Counted from the first letter of the stretch, positions 1 through 8,810 are shown. The stretch is 64,000 nucleotides of DNA from Chryseobacterium sp. CH25 (GCF_004119455.1 NZ_NRQT01000011.1:93687-157686), one strand, 5' to 3'. Numbers and translations are program-made. The notes: a model not told the origin generated them from the letters alone.

Positions 1-512
1 TTAGCCACTATATAATCTCCCTGTCTGTTCACCTCACCTAATATTGTAATTTTAAAATTAGCAAGTCTTATACTTACAGTTGGATTAATAACATATTTGC
101 TTATTTTCTCTATTAATTCACTTTTAAAATCGATCAGAGTTTTATCTTTTGTACTAAGTGTACCAATAACCGGAAAGTCTATGTTCCCATTATTGTCTAC
201 AACATAGGTAGGTCCAGACAGTGTTGTCATTCCATGATTAGGTGTATTTCCCCCTGCACTGGTATTATTCTGAATCACATCTGATGAAGAATAACTCTGA
301 TTAAACGGCTTTACTACATCCATATCTTTAGCAGTAACCAAAATAAGCAATTGATCCCCAGCCTGTATTGTATTACCTGAATTTTTTGCAGATGCTTCAA
401 TAGCCACTTGTTCTATATTCTGCAAATAGTTTAAATCATTCTGAGCATTTTCTTTAACCTTACATGATACTAATAAAAGTATAGAAAACAGTCCTAATAT
501 TTTACTTTTCAT
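1..512 (-). CDS. Polysaccharide export lipoprotein (Wza/poly_export-SLBB family), C-terminus beyond window edge
   Basis: My own translation of the minus strand from the ATG at 510-512 gives 170 residues and runs off the left edge. The N-terminus is a lipoprotein signal: hydrophobic stretch followed by LLLVSC, with the lipidated Cys at residue 17. Then come a GDQLLILV segment, the GPTYVVDNNGNIDFPVIG block typical of the poly_export domain, and GEVNRQGDY, the start of an SLBB-like ligand-binding repeat. The family forms the outer-membrane channel that exports capsule or exopolysaccharide. It lies 36 bp downstream of the membrane-bound sugar dehydratase on the same strand, so the two probably share a transcript that continues left into a capsule/EPS locus. 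Confidence 0.87.
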   Translation of the reverse strand, partial: MKSKILGLFSILLLVSCKVKENAQNDLNYLQNIEQVAIEASAKNSGNTIQAGDQLLILVTAKDMDVVKPFNQSYSSSDVIQNNTSAGGNTPNHGMTTLSGPTYVVDNNGNIDFPVIGTLSTKDKTLIDFKSELIEKISKYVINPTVSIRLANFKITILGEVNRQGDYIVA

Positions 513-548
513 ATTTTAAAATTGTACAAATATACATTTATATTTTTT

Positions 549-2477
549 CTATTTATCCAAAACCTCGTAGATAGAATTGTTACTGATAAATTCAGGAACG
601 ATAAGTTTAAGGATTTTAACGACTTCTACTTTTTCCTTTTCTACAGAGGCTTCCGTGATTAGATTAACAAGTTCTTCTATCTCAGAAAATGACATTGTTG
701 GATCTTTGGAAATCATAATTTTGTCATTATGTGTAGGAAGCGTTTTAGCATTGTCACTTAGAAGCTCTTCATATAGTTTTTCACCAGGCCTCAATCCTGT
801 ATAAATAATTTTGATATCAATATTAGGTTCAAAACCTGATAACTTGATCATTCTTTTTGCTAAATCCAGAATTTTCACAGGTTCACCCATATCAAAAACA
901 AAAATTTCACCTCCCTGGCCCATGGTTCCTGCCTGAAGAACAAGCTCACAGGCTTCAGGAATAGTCATGAAGTATCTTACAATATCAGGGTGTGTAATGG
1001 TAACAGGTCCGCCTGCTTCAATCTGTTTTTTGAAATGAGGAATAACGGATCCGTTTGAACCTAAAACATTTCCAAATCTTGTTGTGATAAATTTTGTTGT
1101 ATTCCCTTCTGCATGTTGCAGAGATTGAACAAACAGCTCGGCAGCTCTTTTGGATGCTCCCATAACGTTAGTAGGATTTACTGCTTTATCAGTTGAGATC
1201 ATTACAAATCTGTTGACTTTATAACGACTGGATAAAACGGCAATATTTTTTGATCCCAAAACATTTACACGGATCGCTTCATTAGGATTATCTTCTACTA
1301 ATGGTACATGCTTGTAAGCTGCGGCATGATATACCATCGAAAAATTATGCATCTGGAATAAAGGCTCTACCCTATGGATATTAGAAACATCAGCCAATAC
1401 AAATTTGAATCTGATATGAGGAAACTTTTCCTTCATTTCAAGTTCAATATCATATAATGGAGTTTCTGCCTGATCAAGTACAACAATTAAAGAAGGAGTA
1501 AACTGAGCTACCTGACGGACAATTTCACTTCCGATAGAACCGGCTCCACCAGTGACCAATACACTTTTACCGTGATGTCTGCTTTTTACTTCTTCATTCT
1601 CAAGTTTGATAGGTTTTCTATTAAGTAAATCCTCAATTTGAAGATTTCTTATTGATCCACCTAAATCACTGTCTCTTAATTTTTGAACGGAAGGTGCTTT
1701 AAATACATTAAGGTCTTTTTCTAAAAACAGGTTGACCCAGGAGTTCATTTCATCCTTTGCCATCATTTCTTTTACAATAATGACTCCATCAATAACGAGG
1801 TCATCCTTTGTACTGTTTTCGATTTTTTCTTTGGCATAGATTGGTTTACCTAGTAAAGAAGCCCTTTTTGAATCAGTTCTCTGGGTCAGAAAACCAACTA
1901 CCTGATATGGAAGATTTGGATTATCTAAAATAGCCCTTGCAATAGCAATAGACTGTTCATCAATCCCCAGTACCAGAATTCTTTTTTTCAGTGCACTTCG
2001 TCTGTATTCCCTTACGATATGAAAAAACTCTTTAACATATAACCTGAAAAGAAATAATCCCATAAATGAAATTACGAAGTATAATATCAGGTAAGGAGTT
2101 AAGATAAATTTCCCTCCTGTAACCCAAAAATACACCACATTCACTGTACCAACCACAAACATCGTACAGAAGCACGATACAAGCAATTTGAACAAGTCAA
2201 TAAAAGTAGAGTGTCTGATGATTCCTGCATACGTTTTGAAGATATACATGAAAAATGAGTTTACCAGTATAATAAAAGCAAAAACAATACTTTTATCTTC
2301 GTGGTAAATAAACTCTTTCTGAGTAATCTTTTCTATAATGTAAGTAGAAAGAAATAAAGATATAACCAGAATAATAATATCTATTACTAATATTATCCAT
2401 CTGGGAAGATATCTTACGTCTGAGAGATTGACAATATTATCCCCTCCAAATATTTTTTTTCTAAGAGAATTGTACAT
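549..2477 (-). CDS. Membrane-bound nucleotide-sugar 4,6-dehydratase (CapD/WbpM-like polysaccharide biosynthesis protein)
   Basis: 642 aa. Four membrane segments occupy roughly residues 25-145. A first Rossmann-like (CoA-binding) domain follows, with VLGIDEQSIAIARA near residue 170, and then the catalytic SDR domain with VTGGAGSIGSEI near residue 310. The active-site block reads STDKAVNPTNVMGASK: Met takes the place of the usual SDR Tyr, as in the inverting or WbpM/FlaA1-type 4,6-dehydratases. Members convert UDP-GlcNAc to a 4-keto-6-deoxy sugar for capsule, O-antigen or glycan synthesis; the exact substrate cannot be read here. The length matches the long membrane-anchored type. It precedes the export lipoprotein, 36 bp away, which supports a surface-polysaccharide role. 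Confidence 0.9.
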   Translation of the reverse strand: MYNSLRKKIFGGDNIVNLSDVRYLPRWIILVIDIIILVISLFLSTYIIEKITQKEFIYHEDKSIVFAFIILVNSFFMYIFKTYAGIIRHSTFIDLFKLLVSCFCTMFVVGTVNVVYFWVTGGKFILTPYLILYFVISFMGLFLFRLYVKEFFHIVREYRRSALKKRILVLGIDEQSIAIARAILDNPNLPYQVVGFLTQRTDSKRASLLGKPIYAKEKIENSTKDDLVIDGVIIVKEMMAKDEMNSWVNLFLEKDLNVFKAPSVQKLRDSDLGGSIRNLQIEDLLNRKPIKLENEEVKSRHHGKSVLVTGGAGSIGSEIVRQVAQFTPSLIVVLDQAETPLYDIELEMKEKFPHIRFKFVLADVSNIHRVEPLFQMHNFSMVYHAAAYKHVPLVEDNPNEAIRVNVLGSKNIAVLSSRYKVNRFVMISTDKAVNPTNVMGASKRAAELFVQSLQHAEGNTTKFITTRFGNVLGSNGSVIPHFKKQIEAGGPVTITHPDIVRYFMTIPEACELVLQAGTMGQGGEIFVFDMGEPVKILDLAKRMIKLSGFEPNIDIKIIYTGLRPGEKLYEELLSDNAKTLPTHNDKIMISKDPTMSFSEIEELVNLITEASVEKEKVEVVKILKLIVPEFISNNSIYEVLDK

Positions 2478-2553
2478 TGTCTATATTTGTGTCCATATTT
2501 TTAATTAATGTAAGATCCAATTATCCACCAATGATAATTTCGATACAATCATG

Positions 2554-2561
2554 CAAAAATA
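2554..2561 (-). promoter_or_regulatory. -7 promoter element for the sugar dehydratase
   Basis: The minus strand reads TATTTTTG, a perfect match to the Bacteroidota -7 consensus TAnnTTTG, about 75 bp before the dehydratase start. I see no convincing -33 element. The rest of 2478-2786 (309 bp) is AT-rich and shows no supportable gene. Confidence 0.4.
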
Positions 2562-2786
2562 GAATAAAATTCTATTCAGTTATTGAAATCAAAAATAATT
2601 TTGATGTTTCCCTATTTTCTGAAGTTATTATCAGTCAGTCAATAGAGCAAGTGATTGACAAAAATCATACCATAAAAATTCAGCGAAAGGTGATATTTAT
2701 GAATAATCCGCTTCTTTTTTATATCTATTTACTCTTTTCTCTTTTGTCAGATTTTGTAAAATATTGATTTTAAACAGAATTAATAT

Positions 2787-3245
2787 TTAGTCAAAAATAT
2801 CATTTATTTTTTCATATTCAAAGCCTCTGCTCATCAAATATTTTATGGTCTTCGCTTTTTTTTGATATTCTTGTAATCCTTTTTGTTTAGAAGAGTAATC
2901 TTCATAGATTCTTGTGATGGTTTTGATGTAATCATCTTCATATATTTCATCAAAACACATGCTGATTAATTTTTCAGAAATTTGTTTCTGTTTAAGATTC
3001 ATTCTGATCTTATTCCTTCCCCAGTGTTTGATATAAAATTTCCCTCTGATGTAACTTCTGGTAAACCGTTCCTCATTAAGATAGTTTTCCTTCATCAGGT
3101 AAAGGATGATCTCTTCCTTTGCCTCATCAATCAGTAAAAACTCTCTCATTTTCTGTTCTACCTCTGCATGACAGCGATCCTGATATACACAATAGCTCAC
3201 CAGTTTCTGCTTGATCTCATCAAAGGTAAAAGATTTCTTTTCCAT
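2787..3245 (-). CDS. recX: Regulatory protein RecX
   Basis: 152 aa. The pattern is that of RecX: three repeats of small three-helix units, with the marker segments YLNEERFTRSYIRGKF (around residues 54-69) and a basic WGRNKIRMNLKQK stretch just after it. RecX binds RecA filaments and limits strand exchange and co-protease activity. The length is normal for Bacteroidota. The gene follows glyA on the same strand, but a strong terminator lies between the two, so it may have its own start signal. No recA is visible in the window. Confidence 0.85.
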   Translation of the reverse strand: MEKKSFTFDEIKQKLVSYCVYQDRCHAEVEQKMREFLLIDEAKEEIILYLMKENYLNEERFTRSYIRGKFYIKHWGRNKIRMNLKQKQISEKLISMCFDEIYEDDYIKTITRIYEDYSSKQKGLQEYQKKAKTIKYLMSRGFEYEKINDIFD

Positions 3246-3251
3246 ATGAAT

Positions 3252-3283
3252 AAAAAAAGAATGAGCTTATGCCCATTCTTTAT
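3252..3283 (-). terminator. Rho-independent terminator of glyA
   Basis: On the minus strand an 11-position stem (arms 3256-3266 and 3271-3281, one mismatch, 4-nt loop) is followed by a run of seven T. It sits between the glyA stop and the recX start. Confidence 0.75.
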
Positions 3284-3301
3284 ACTATATTATACTCTTT
3301 A

Positions 3302-4567
3302 TTAGTATTTGAATAATGCTTTTCCTTCCATTAATTCATTCACTTTCTTTCTTACAGACGCAAGAACTTCTTCATTTTTGATATTGTCTACTACTTCAGA
3401 GATTAATCCTGCAATAGTTTCCATATCATTTTCTTTTAGTCCTCTTGTTGTAATAGCAGCTGTTCCTAATCTGATACCAGATGTTGTAAATGGAGACTTG
3501 TCATCGAAAGGAACCATGTTTTTGTTACATGTAATATCAGCAAGTACTAATGCCTTTTCTGTTTCTTTACCGTTTACTCCTTTATTTCTAAGGTCTACCA
3601 ACATTAAGTGGTTATCTGTACCTCCACTCACGATATCAAATCCTCTGTCGATCATTGCTTTTGACAATGCCTGAGCATTAGATCTAACCTGTTTTGCGTA
3701 AGTTTCGAACTGACCGTCTAAAGCTTCTCCGAAAGCAACTGCTTTACCAGCAATTACATGTTCCAGTGGACCACCCTGAATTCCTGGGAATACAGCACCA
3801 TCCAATACCTGGCTCATCATTTTTGTTTCTCCTTTTGGAGTTTTGTGTCCGTATGTATTTTCAAAGTCTTTCCCCATCATAATCATTCCTCCTCTTGGAC
3901 CTCTTAAAGTCTTGTGAGTTGTAGTGGTTACAACGTGGCAGTGTTCAAATGGTGAATTTAATAATCCTTTTGCTACCAACCCTGCAGGGTGAGCGATATC
4001 TGCCCAAAGAGTTGCTCCGATCTCGTCAGCAATTTCTCTGTATTTTGCATAATCAAGGTCTCTTGAATAAGCTGAGAATCCTGCGATCATCATTTTCGGT
4101 CTTTCTCTTAAAGCGACTTCTCTCATCTGGTTATAATCAATAAGACCAGTTTCTCTTTCTACTCCGTAAGAAACTACTTCATACTGAATTCCTGAGAAGT
4201 TTACAGCAGAACCGTGAGTAAGGTGTCCTCCCATTGAAAGGTCCATTCCCATGATCTTATCTCCCGGTTTCAAAACAGCAAGATAAATGGCTGCATTCGC
4301 CTGAGATCCGGAATGTGGCTGTACGTTTACATAGTCTACTCCGAAAAGCTCTTTTGCTCTGTTGATCGCTAATGTTTCAACCTCATCTACTACTTCACAT
4401 CCGCCGTAATATCTTTTTCCGGGATACCCTTCAGCATATTTATTTGTCAGTACACTTCCCATTGCTTTCATCACATTTTCAGAAACAAAGTTTTCTGATG
4501 CAATAAGCTCTAATCCATGGGCCTGTCTTTGTCTTTCCTTTTCAATCAGGTCGAAAATAATATCCAT
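3302..4567 (-). CDS. glyA: Serine hydroxymethyltransferase
   Basis: 421 aa, the normal bacterial length. It interconverts serine and glycine while charging tetrahydrofolate with a one-carbon unit; PLP enzyme, cytoplasmic. Clear family blocks: HGLELIASENFVS near the N-terminus, ANKYAEGYPGKRYYGGC-type motif (here TNKYAEGYPGKRYYGG), and the PLP-lysine site VTTTTHKTLRGPRGG around residue 220-235. The C-terminus carries the expected SGIRLGTAAITTRG. It is transcribed from its own TAnnTTTG promoter and ended by a strong hairpin, so it looks monocistronic. Confidence 0.98.
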   Translation of the reverse strand: MDIIFDLIEKERQRQAHGLELIASENFVSENVMKAMGSVLTNKYAEGYPGKRYYGGCEVVDEVETLAINRAKELFGVDYVNVQPHSGSQANAAIYLAVLKPGDKIMGMDLSMGGHLTHGSAVNFSGIQYEVVSYGVERETGLIDYNQMREVALRERPKMMIAGFSAYSRDLDYAKYREIADEIGATLWADIAHPAGLVAKGLLNSPFEHCHVVTTTTHKTLRGPRGGMIMMGKDFENTYGHKTPKGETKMMSQVLDGAVFPGIQGGPLEHVIAGKAVAFGEALDGQFETYAKQVRSNAQALSKAMIDRGFDIVSGGTDNHLMLVDLRNKGVNGKETEKALVLADITCNKNMVPFDDKSPFTTSGIRLGTAAITTRGLKENDMETIAGLISEVVDNIKNEEVLASVRKKVNELMEGKALFKY

Positions 4568-4597
4568 TTTACTTTTAGTTTTTGAAATTTTTCACCC

Positions 4598-4605
4598 CAA
4601 ATGTA
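4598..4605 (-). promoter_or_regulatory. -7 promoter element for glyA
   Basis: The minus strand reads TACATTTG, a perfect TAnnTTTG element about 31 bp before the glyA ATG. Confidence 0.55.
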
Positions 4606-4686
4606 CGGAATTTTCGTTGAGATTTTGGCATCAAAAAATATGATTTTAGACCTGAAATTTTATAAAAGCATTAAAGTATTGCCTAT

Positions 4687-5103
4687 TTACAAATTTTCTT
4701 CTACAAACTGTCTGCAGTAATTTTTTATCTGATCACGCACTCTTCTGAATTCCTGATTGATTTCTTCCTGTGTTCCGGATGCTTTGGCCGGGTCCGGGAA
4801 ATTATGATGAAATGCTTTTGATTTTGCAGGAAAATAAGGACAGCTTTCTTTGGCATGATCGCAGACCGTAATTACATAATCAAAATCTATATCTCTGTAT
4901 TCATCAACAGCATTTGAAGTATGCCCGGAAATATCAATACTGTCTTCCAACATTGTTTTAACAGCTCCAGGATTAAGTCCGTGAGTTTCAATACCTGCGC
5001 TATACACCTCTGCCCTATCCTGACTAAAGTACTTCAGATACCCTTCCGCCATTTGGCTTCTGCAACTGTTCCCGGTACAGAGTACCAATATTTTCTTTTT
5101 CAT
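4687..5103 (-). CDS. arsC: Arsenate reductase, thioredoxin-coupled LMW-phosphatase type
   Basis: 138 aa. The N-terminal P-loop is CTGNSCR (C9 to R15, CX5R), followed by a second cysteine pair C81 and C88 in VCDHAKESC, which is the Cys10/Cys82/Cys89 arrangement of the staphylococcal ArsC family. Members reduce arsenate to arsenite and are recycled by thioredoxin. It begins 11 bp after the DUF6428 gene ends, in line with the arsR group. The expected next gene, an arsenite efflux pump, is absent: glyA lies downstream with its own promoter. Some LMW-PTP homologues are simply tyrosine phosphatases, but the three cysteines and the arsR neighbour favour arsenate reductase. Confidence 0.9.
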   Translation of the reverse strand: MKKKILVLCTGNSCRSQMAEGYLKYFSQDRAEVYSAGIETHGLNPGAVKTMLEDSIDISGHTSNAVDEYRDIDFDYVITVCDHAKESCPYFPAKSKAFHHNFPDPAKASGTQEEINQEFRRVRDQIKNYCRQFVEENL

Positions 5104-5114
5104 TATTCAATCAA

Positions 5115-5585
5115 TTAACAACATCCTGATCCTGGTGCACAGGAATTTTGATTCACCACTAATTCACCTAAGCTTATCTTTTGTTTCTGAGGTGGAACTC
5201 CACATGCATCTGTTGCCAGGCAAGCTGTTAGCTTATTTTTCAGTACAAAATTTTCACCGTTAAATTCCAAATCATATTTTCCGATAGTGTTATCCTGATA
5301 CTCTACTTCAATTTCAAAATCACCAATTCCTAATTTTTCTTCAGAAAGATGAATGATATGTAAAAGTTTTCCTGGTTTCAGACGGTGTTCATAATCATCT
5401 GCATTCCATAGCTGAAAATTTACTTTCTCTTCCTTTCTGATTACCCCTCCGCAATCAATAAAATTCTTAGTAACCATTCCTACTTCCGTTACATGAAAAT
5501 GTTCCGGAACAAAGGTGCCGTTTTCTAACTGGAATTCTACATTTTCCAGTTTTGGTAAGATGTTTTTGATTTCTGATAGTTTCAT
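5115..5585 (-). CDS. DUF6428 family protein of the arsenic operon
   Basis: I start at the ATG at 5583-5585 (MKLSEIKNILPK), giving 156 aa, because the longer frame would need an unusual start and would run through the operator. The family is common between arsR and arsC in Bacteroidota; its biochemical role is not known to me. The C-terminal third contains several cysteines (TACLATDACG) and ends in NSCAPGSGCC, which resembles a thiol-rich metalloid-binding tail; that is inference. A copy of the ArsR operator lies just upstream, so the gene may be regulated from its own promoter as well as from arsR. Confidence 0.8.
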   Translation of the reverse strand: MKLSEIKNILPKLENVEFQLENGTFVPEHFHVTEVGMVTKNFIDCGGVIRKEEKVNFQLWNADDYEHRLKPGKLLHIIHLSEEKLGIGDFEIEVEYQDNTIGKYDLEFNGENFVLKNKLTACLATDACGVPPQKQKISLGELVVNQNSCAPGSGCC

Positions 5586-5608
5586 AATTAAATATTTTAA
5601 ATTGTTAT

Positions 5609-5624
5609 AATGCAATATTACGAT
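5609..5624. promoter_or_regulatory. Probable ArsR operator, copy 1
   Basis: AATGCAATATTACGAT shares a 13-base block (GCAATATTACGAT) exactly with the site upstream of arsR. It lies in the 58-bp gap between arsR and the DUF6428 gene, 24 bp before the DUF6428 start. Confidence 0.65.
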
Positions 5625-5643
5625 ATTCTTTTGCAAAAAATGT

Positions 5644-5970
5644 CTAACAACATTTTTGATTTTTAACGGTTGAAATGATATTTGAAAAGTAATGAATTAA
5701 ATCTTCAAAAACTTTTTCATCAACACAGTAGCATATAGAATTGCCTTCAATATTTCCTTTGATAAGACCTGCATTCTTTAATTCTTTTAGATGCTGGGAA
5801 ACAGTAGGCTGTGCAAGAGGGAGCTCATTGACGATATCTCCGCAAATGCATTCGTTTACCTTAAGCAAATATTCAATGATAGCAATTCTTGCCGGATGAC
5901 CCAATGCTTTTGCTATAAGGGCAATTCTATTTTGTTCTTCTGTAAAAAAATCTGTTTTTGTAGCTCCCAT
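5644..5970 (-). CDS. arsR: ArsR/SmtB-family metalloregulatory repressor
   Basis: 108 aa winged-helix protein. The metal-site helix reads NECICGDIV, the counterpart of the ELCVCDL arsenite site with two cysteines, followed by the recognition helix QPTVSQHLKELKNAGLI. It ends in KNQKCC, adding two further cysteines. The family represses its own operon and releases DNA when As(III) or Sb(III) binds the thiols. Two copies of a near-palindrome, one upstream of this gene and one upstream of the next, are the obvious targets. First gene of the arsR-DUF6428-arsC group. Confidence 0.92.
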   Translation of the reverse strand: MGATKTDFFTEEQNRIALIAKALGHPARIAIIEYLLKVNECICGDIVNELPLAQPTVSQHLKELKNAGLIKGNIEGNSICYCVDEKVFEDLIHYFSNIISTVKNQKCC

Positions 5971-5982
5971 AATTCAAACTAT

Positions 5983-5998
5983 ATCGCAATATTACGAT
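5983..5998. promoter_or_regulatory. Probable ArsR operator, copy 2 (autoregulatory)
   Basis: ATCGCAATATTACGAT is palindromic except for one position pair (reverse complement ATCGTAATATTGCGAT). It sits 13 bp before the arsR start and shares 13 consecutive bases with the site at 5609-5624. Confidence 0.7.
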
Positions 5999-6069
5999 TA
6001 TAAATTAAATTATCAAACTTTTACGATCTTTTTCATAGTTTATTTTGTGTAGAAATTCATTTTTTTATC

Positions 6070-6975
6070 CTAAAACTCTTCTTCAGAGAGTTCTTTATTC
6101 ACCATTGCACCAGCTAAGTTTCCTTGTGCGACTGCATTGGCTACAGACCTCATCATGGTTACATTATCACCACATGCAAAAACTCCTGGAACAGATGTTT
6201 TCTGCATAAAGTCTACTTTGATAAATCCATATTCAGTAAGTTCACAGCCTAAACTTTCTGAAACTTCAACATTCTGCTCAAAAGGAATTTTAGCGTACAG
6301 AGCTTTTAATGCAACAGCATTTCCATTTTTAAAATTTATTTTCTGAATCTTTCCGTTTTCATGTTCAATACTTTCTATTTCTTCTTCATTAAGATTGATG
6401 CTATGATCTTTCAATATTTGAATCTGATTTGTGTTAAGAACAGTTTTTCCGTTAGTAAACAAAGTAAGTTTTTTGGTCATATTAAAGATCAGTTTTGAGA
6501 ATTCAAAGGCCATATCTCCATCAGCCAGAATTCCTGTCACTTCATTTCTTACTTCATATCCGTGACAGTACGGGCAGTGTAATACAGAAATTCCCCAACA
6601 TTCAGCAAATCCAGGAATATCCGGCATGATGTCTTTTACTCCGGAAGCTAAAATTATTTTCTTTGCATAGAATCTTTCACCGGAAGAAACTTCAATCTCA
6701 AAATGGTCTTCATTTCTAATTATTTTTTCGGCTCTTCCTTCAAAAAACTCTACCGTTTTGTATTGTATCACATCTGCTTTTGCAAGAGTTTCAATTTCTT
6801 TTGGTGTTTTTCCATCGTGGGTAATGAAATTGTGAGAATGAGGTGTCTGTCTGTTACAAGGTTTTCCTTCATTAATAATTAAGACATTTCTTAAAGATCT
6901 TCCCAGAGACATACCAGCAGATAATCCGGAGTAACTTCCCCCGATGATGATTACATCAAAGTTTTTATTTTGCAT
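6070..6975 (-). CDS. Thioredoxin-reductase-like FAD/NAD(P)H oxidoreductase
   Basis: 301 aa. N-terminal FAD site IIIGGSYSGLSAGMSLG, redox motif CPYCHGYE near residue 135, and C-terminal FAD motif GVFACGDNVTMMRSVANAVAQG. The fold matches low-molecular-weight thioredoxin reductases, but the motif is CPYC rather than the canonical CATC, and this subfamily is usually annotated only as an NAD(P)/FAD-dependent oxidoreductase. Its place next to a thioredoxin-dependent arsenate reductase is suggestive, yet it has its own promoter and lacks the ArsR site. The physiological acceptor cannot be told from sequence. Confidence 0.85.
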   Translation of the reverse strand: MQNKNFDVIIIGGSYSGLSAGMSLGRSLRNVLIINEGKPCNRQTPHSHNFITHDGKTPKEIETLAKADVIQYKTVEFFEGRAEKIIRNEDHFEIEVSSGERFYAKKIILASGVKDIMPDIPGFAECWGISVLHCPYCHGYEVRNEVTGILADGDMAFEFSKLIFNMTKKLTLFTNGKTVLNTNQIQILKDHSINLNEEEIESIEHENGKIQKINFKNGNAVALKALYAKIPFEQNVEVSESLGCELTEYGFIKVDFMQKTSVPGVFACGDNVTMMRSVANAVAQGNLAGAMVNKELSEEEF

Positions 6976-6995
6976 ATAGTAATGAATTAATACTG

Positions 6996-7003
6996 CAAAG
7001 TTA
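6996..7003 (-). promoter_or_regulatory. -7 promoter element for the thioredoxin-reductase-like gene
   Basis: The minus strand reads TAACTTTG, a perfect TAnnTTTG, 21 bp before the ATG. Confidence 0.5.
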
Positions 7004-7011
7004 AAATAAAA

Positions 7012-7046
7012 AACGCTATTGCAACATTATTGCAATAACGTTTTTT
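7012..7046 (-). terminator. Terminator after the glycosyltransferase (bidirectional shape)
   Basis: Arms 7012-7024 and 7030-7042 pair at 12 of 13 positions with a 5-nt loop. On the minus strand the stem is followed by six T, which suits termination of the gene ending at 7104. The A/T runs on both sides make it look bidirectional. An operator role is possible but less likely. Confidence 0.6.
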
Positions 7047-7103
7047 TATGTTCTTTTTATATTTTATCTATCGTAAAGTATCTTTATTTTCTGTAATCTA
7101 TTA

Positions 7104-8627
7104 TTAATCTCTGCCTTTGACTTCCACAATTTCACTCTGAAGTCTTTTTCTGATATCTATTTTAGCTCCTTCAAAGCTGAAAATTGTAGTACCTTTTTCT
7201 CTTGCGTATGGATTGGTAATGGAATCAGCCATTACTGAATGTTCAAAAAAAGCTCCGGTCTCTTCAAGTTCATCTTCAGGACGGTCTTTAACTCTGATCA
7301 GGTTTTTATATTTCTTGCTTAAATCAAACCAATTGATATAATCTGCATTGAATGAAACAGCTTTTATTCCTTTTTTAGAATAATAATTAATAGCTCCGGC
7401 CTGTCCGTAATTATCACATAAAACCAAAGTGTTTCCGGTTTTTGACAGTCTGGAATATTCTTTATCTACCTTCTGAGCCAGCTCTTTCCAGCCTAACATG
7501 TCTGCAAAATCCTGAGGTAAAGGATGATCTTTTCCATCTTCCCAGCGCAGAAGCCCGAATTTTTTATAAGGCTCAGGATTTTCAACTATATATTCCGGGC
7601 TCTTATTAGGAAATGCCAGATTATATATAGGAACAAATAAAAGTAATGGTAACAAAATACAGACAGGCTTAAGAAATCTTGTCCATCCGCTTTTTAAAAT
7701 ATTCTCCAGATAAACAGCACCAAAACCTATATAAATGGGATAAATACCAATTGCATAATAGTCTTTGGCTCTAAAAAATACAAATAACGACATTGTGATT
7801 ACATAGCCCCAAAAGAAAAAGCGAAACTTTTCAAAAGGTCTGTAAAACAATAAGGCATAAAAACCAAACAGAATTACAAAAGTTACTCCGATAAAGAATA
7901 AAAACTGAGTTTTCAAAAAATCTAACCTGTTAACATTCACCAATTGGGTTTTGGAAAGTTCCTGCATGTGATGTACTACAGGAAAGCCATGATTATACTG
8001 CCAAATGAGATTGGGCAGTATAATTATTAAAGCTAAAAGAGCAGCTCCATAAGCATGAGGGTTTGCAAAAATCTTTCTCTGCTTGGTTATTAAAAGTGCC
8101 GGAATGAATCCCAGTGCAAGAAAAGCAATGTTGTATTTATTCAAAATACCTATTCCGAAAATGATTCCGCACCAATACAGCCATTTTACATGTTCTGTAT
8201 TGACATATTTTATCAGGATATAGAAAAAGGAAGTCCATAACAGAACATCCAGTGAATTGGGCTGATACAGCATATTCAAACGAAGCAATGAGGAAAACAA
8301 TAATCCAAGGGAAGCAAGAATGCAGGCAAAAAGGTTTCCCTTTAAGTCTTCAATCGCTTTCCAGACAACCACCATCGTTAATGCTCCGAATAAAGCAGGA
8401 AAAAACCTAACCCAAAATACAGAGTCTCCCAACATCTTTATCAGCCATGAGATCCATGAGCTTACTGGTGGAACAGAAAGATAGCCCCAGGCGAGATGAT
8501 TTCCCTGATCAAGATGTAAATACTCATCCCGCTGTAAATCGTATTCCGGGGTTACCAGAAAATACTGAAGAACAAATTTTACAATGATAAAAAGTATCAG
8601 AATCAGAAGGTTTTTCTTCATGGCCAT
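7104..8627 (-). CDS. ArnT-like glycosyltransferase family 39 membrane protein
   Basis: 507 aa with about ten hydrophobic segments. The first periplasmic loop carries YDLQRDEYLHLDQGNHLAWG, the acidic (DE) motif expected of GT-C/PMT-type enzymes that use polyprenyl-phosphate sugars. The C-terminal 130 residues are soluble. Such proteins transfer a sugar to lipid A, protein or another envelope acceptor; the acceptor here is unknown. The start could be the ATG at 8627 or the third codon, also ATG, at 8621. It stands alone between terminators. Confidence 0.82.
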   Translation of the reverse strand: MAMKKNLLILILFIIVKFVLQYFLVTPEYDLQRDEYLHLDQGNHLAWGYLSVPPVSSWISWLIKMLGDSVFWVRFFPALFGALTMVVVWKAIEDLKGNLFACILASLGLLFSSLLRLNMLYQPNSLDVLLWTSFFYILIKYVNTEHVKWLYWCGIIFGIGILNKYNIAFLALGFIPALLITKQRKIFANPHAYGAALLALIIILPNLIWQYNHGFPVVHHMQELSKTQLVNVNRLDFLKTQFLFFIGVTFVILFGFYALLFYRPFEKFRFFFWGYVITMSLFVFFRAKDYYAIGIYPIYIGFGAVYLENILKSGWTRFLKPVCILLPLLLFVPIYNLAFPNKSPEYIVENPEPYKKFGLLRWEDGKDHPLPQDFADMLGWKELAQKVDKEYSRLSKTGNTLVLCDNYGQAGAINYYSKKGIKAVSFNADYINWFDLSKKYKNLIRVKDRPEDELEETGAFFEHSVMADSITNPYAREKGTTIFSFEGAKIDIRKRLQSEIVEVKGRD

Positions 8628-8702
8628 ATTTTATTAATTAAAAATAAGACATTTTAAGCTTCTGATTTGTTACATATTAAAGTTGAAATGAAAAATAGTA
8701 TA

Positions 8703-8732
8703 GGCTGGAAGCTAGAAGATGGAAGCTGGAAG
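8703..8732. repeat. Short degenerate GGAAGCT-type repeat
   Basis: Three near copies of a GGAAGCT/AGAAGAT unit in 30 bp of otherwise AT-rich intergenic DNA. No function is apparent. Confidence 0.4.
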
Positions 8733-8779
8733 TACTTTTATCTATATTATCAAACATTTGCCAGTAAAATTACTCTATA

Positions 8780-8810
8780 AAAAAATCCCGAAGAATACTC
8801 TCCGGGATCT
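8780..8810 (-). terminator. Terminator of the ABC export operon
   Basis: On the minus strand ATCCCGgAGA pairs with TCTtCGGGAT (one mismatch, 4-nt loop) and is followed by a T-rich tract. It lies 30 bp past the stop of the adaptor gene. Confidence 0.7.

Noticed and set aside
2477..2767. 96-residue plus-strand reading frame between the sugar dehydratase and recX
   Set aside because: Low-complexity, no homology pattern, and it overlaps the dehydratase promoter on the other strand. Treated as non-coding.
7012..7046. Operator upstream of the thioredoxin-reductase-like gene
   Set aside because: The inverted repeat has a T run on the minus strand just where the upstream glycosyltransferase transcript should end; a terminator is simpler. 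It lacks the ArsR core.
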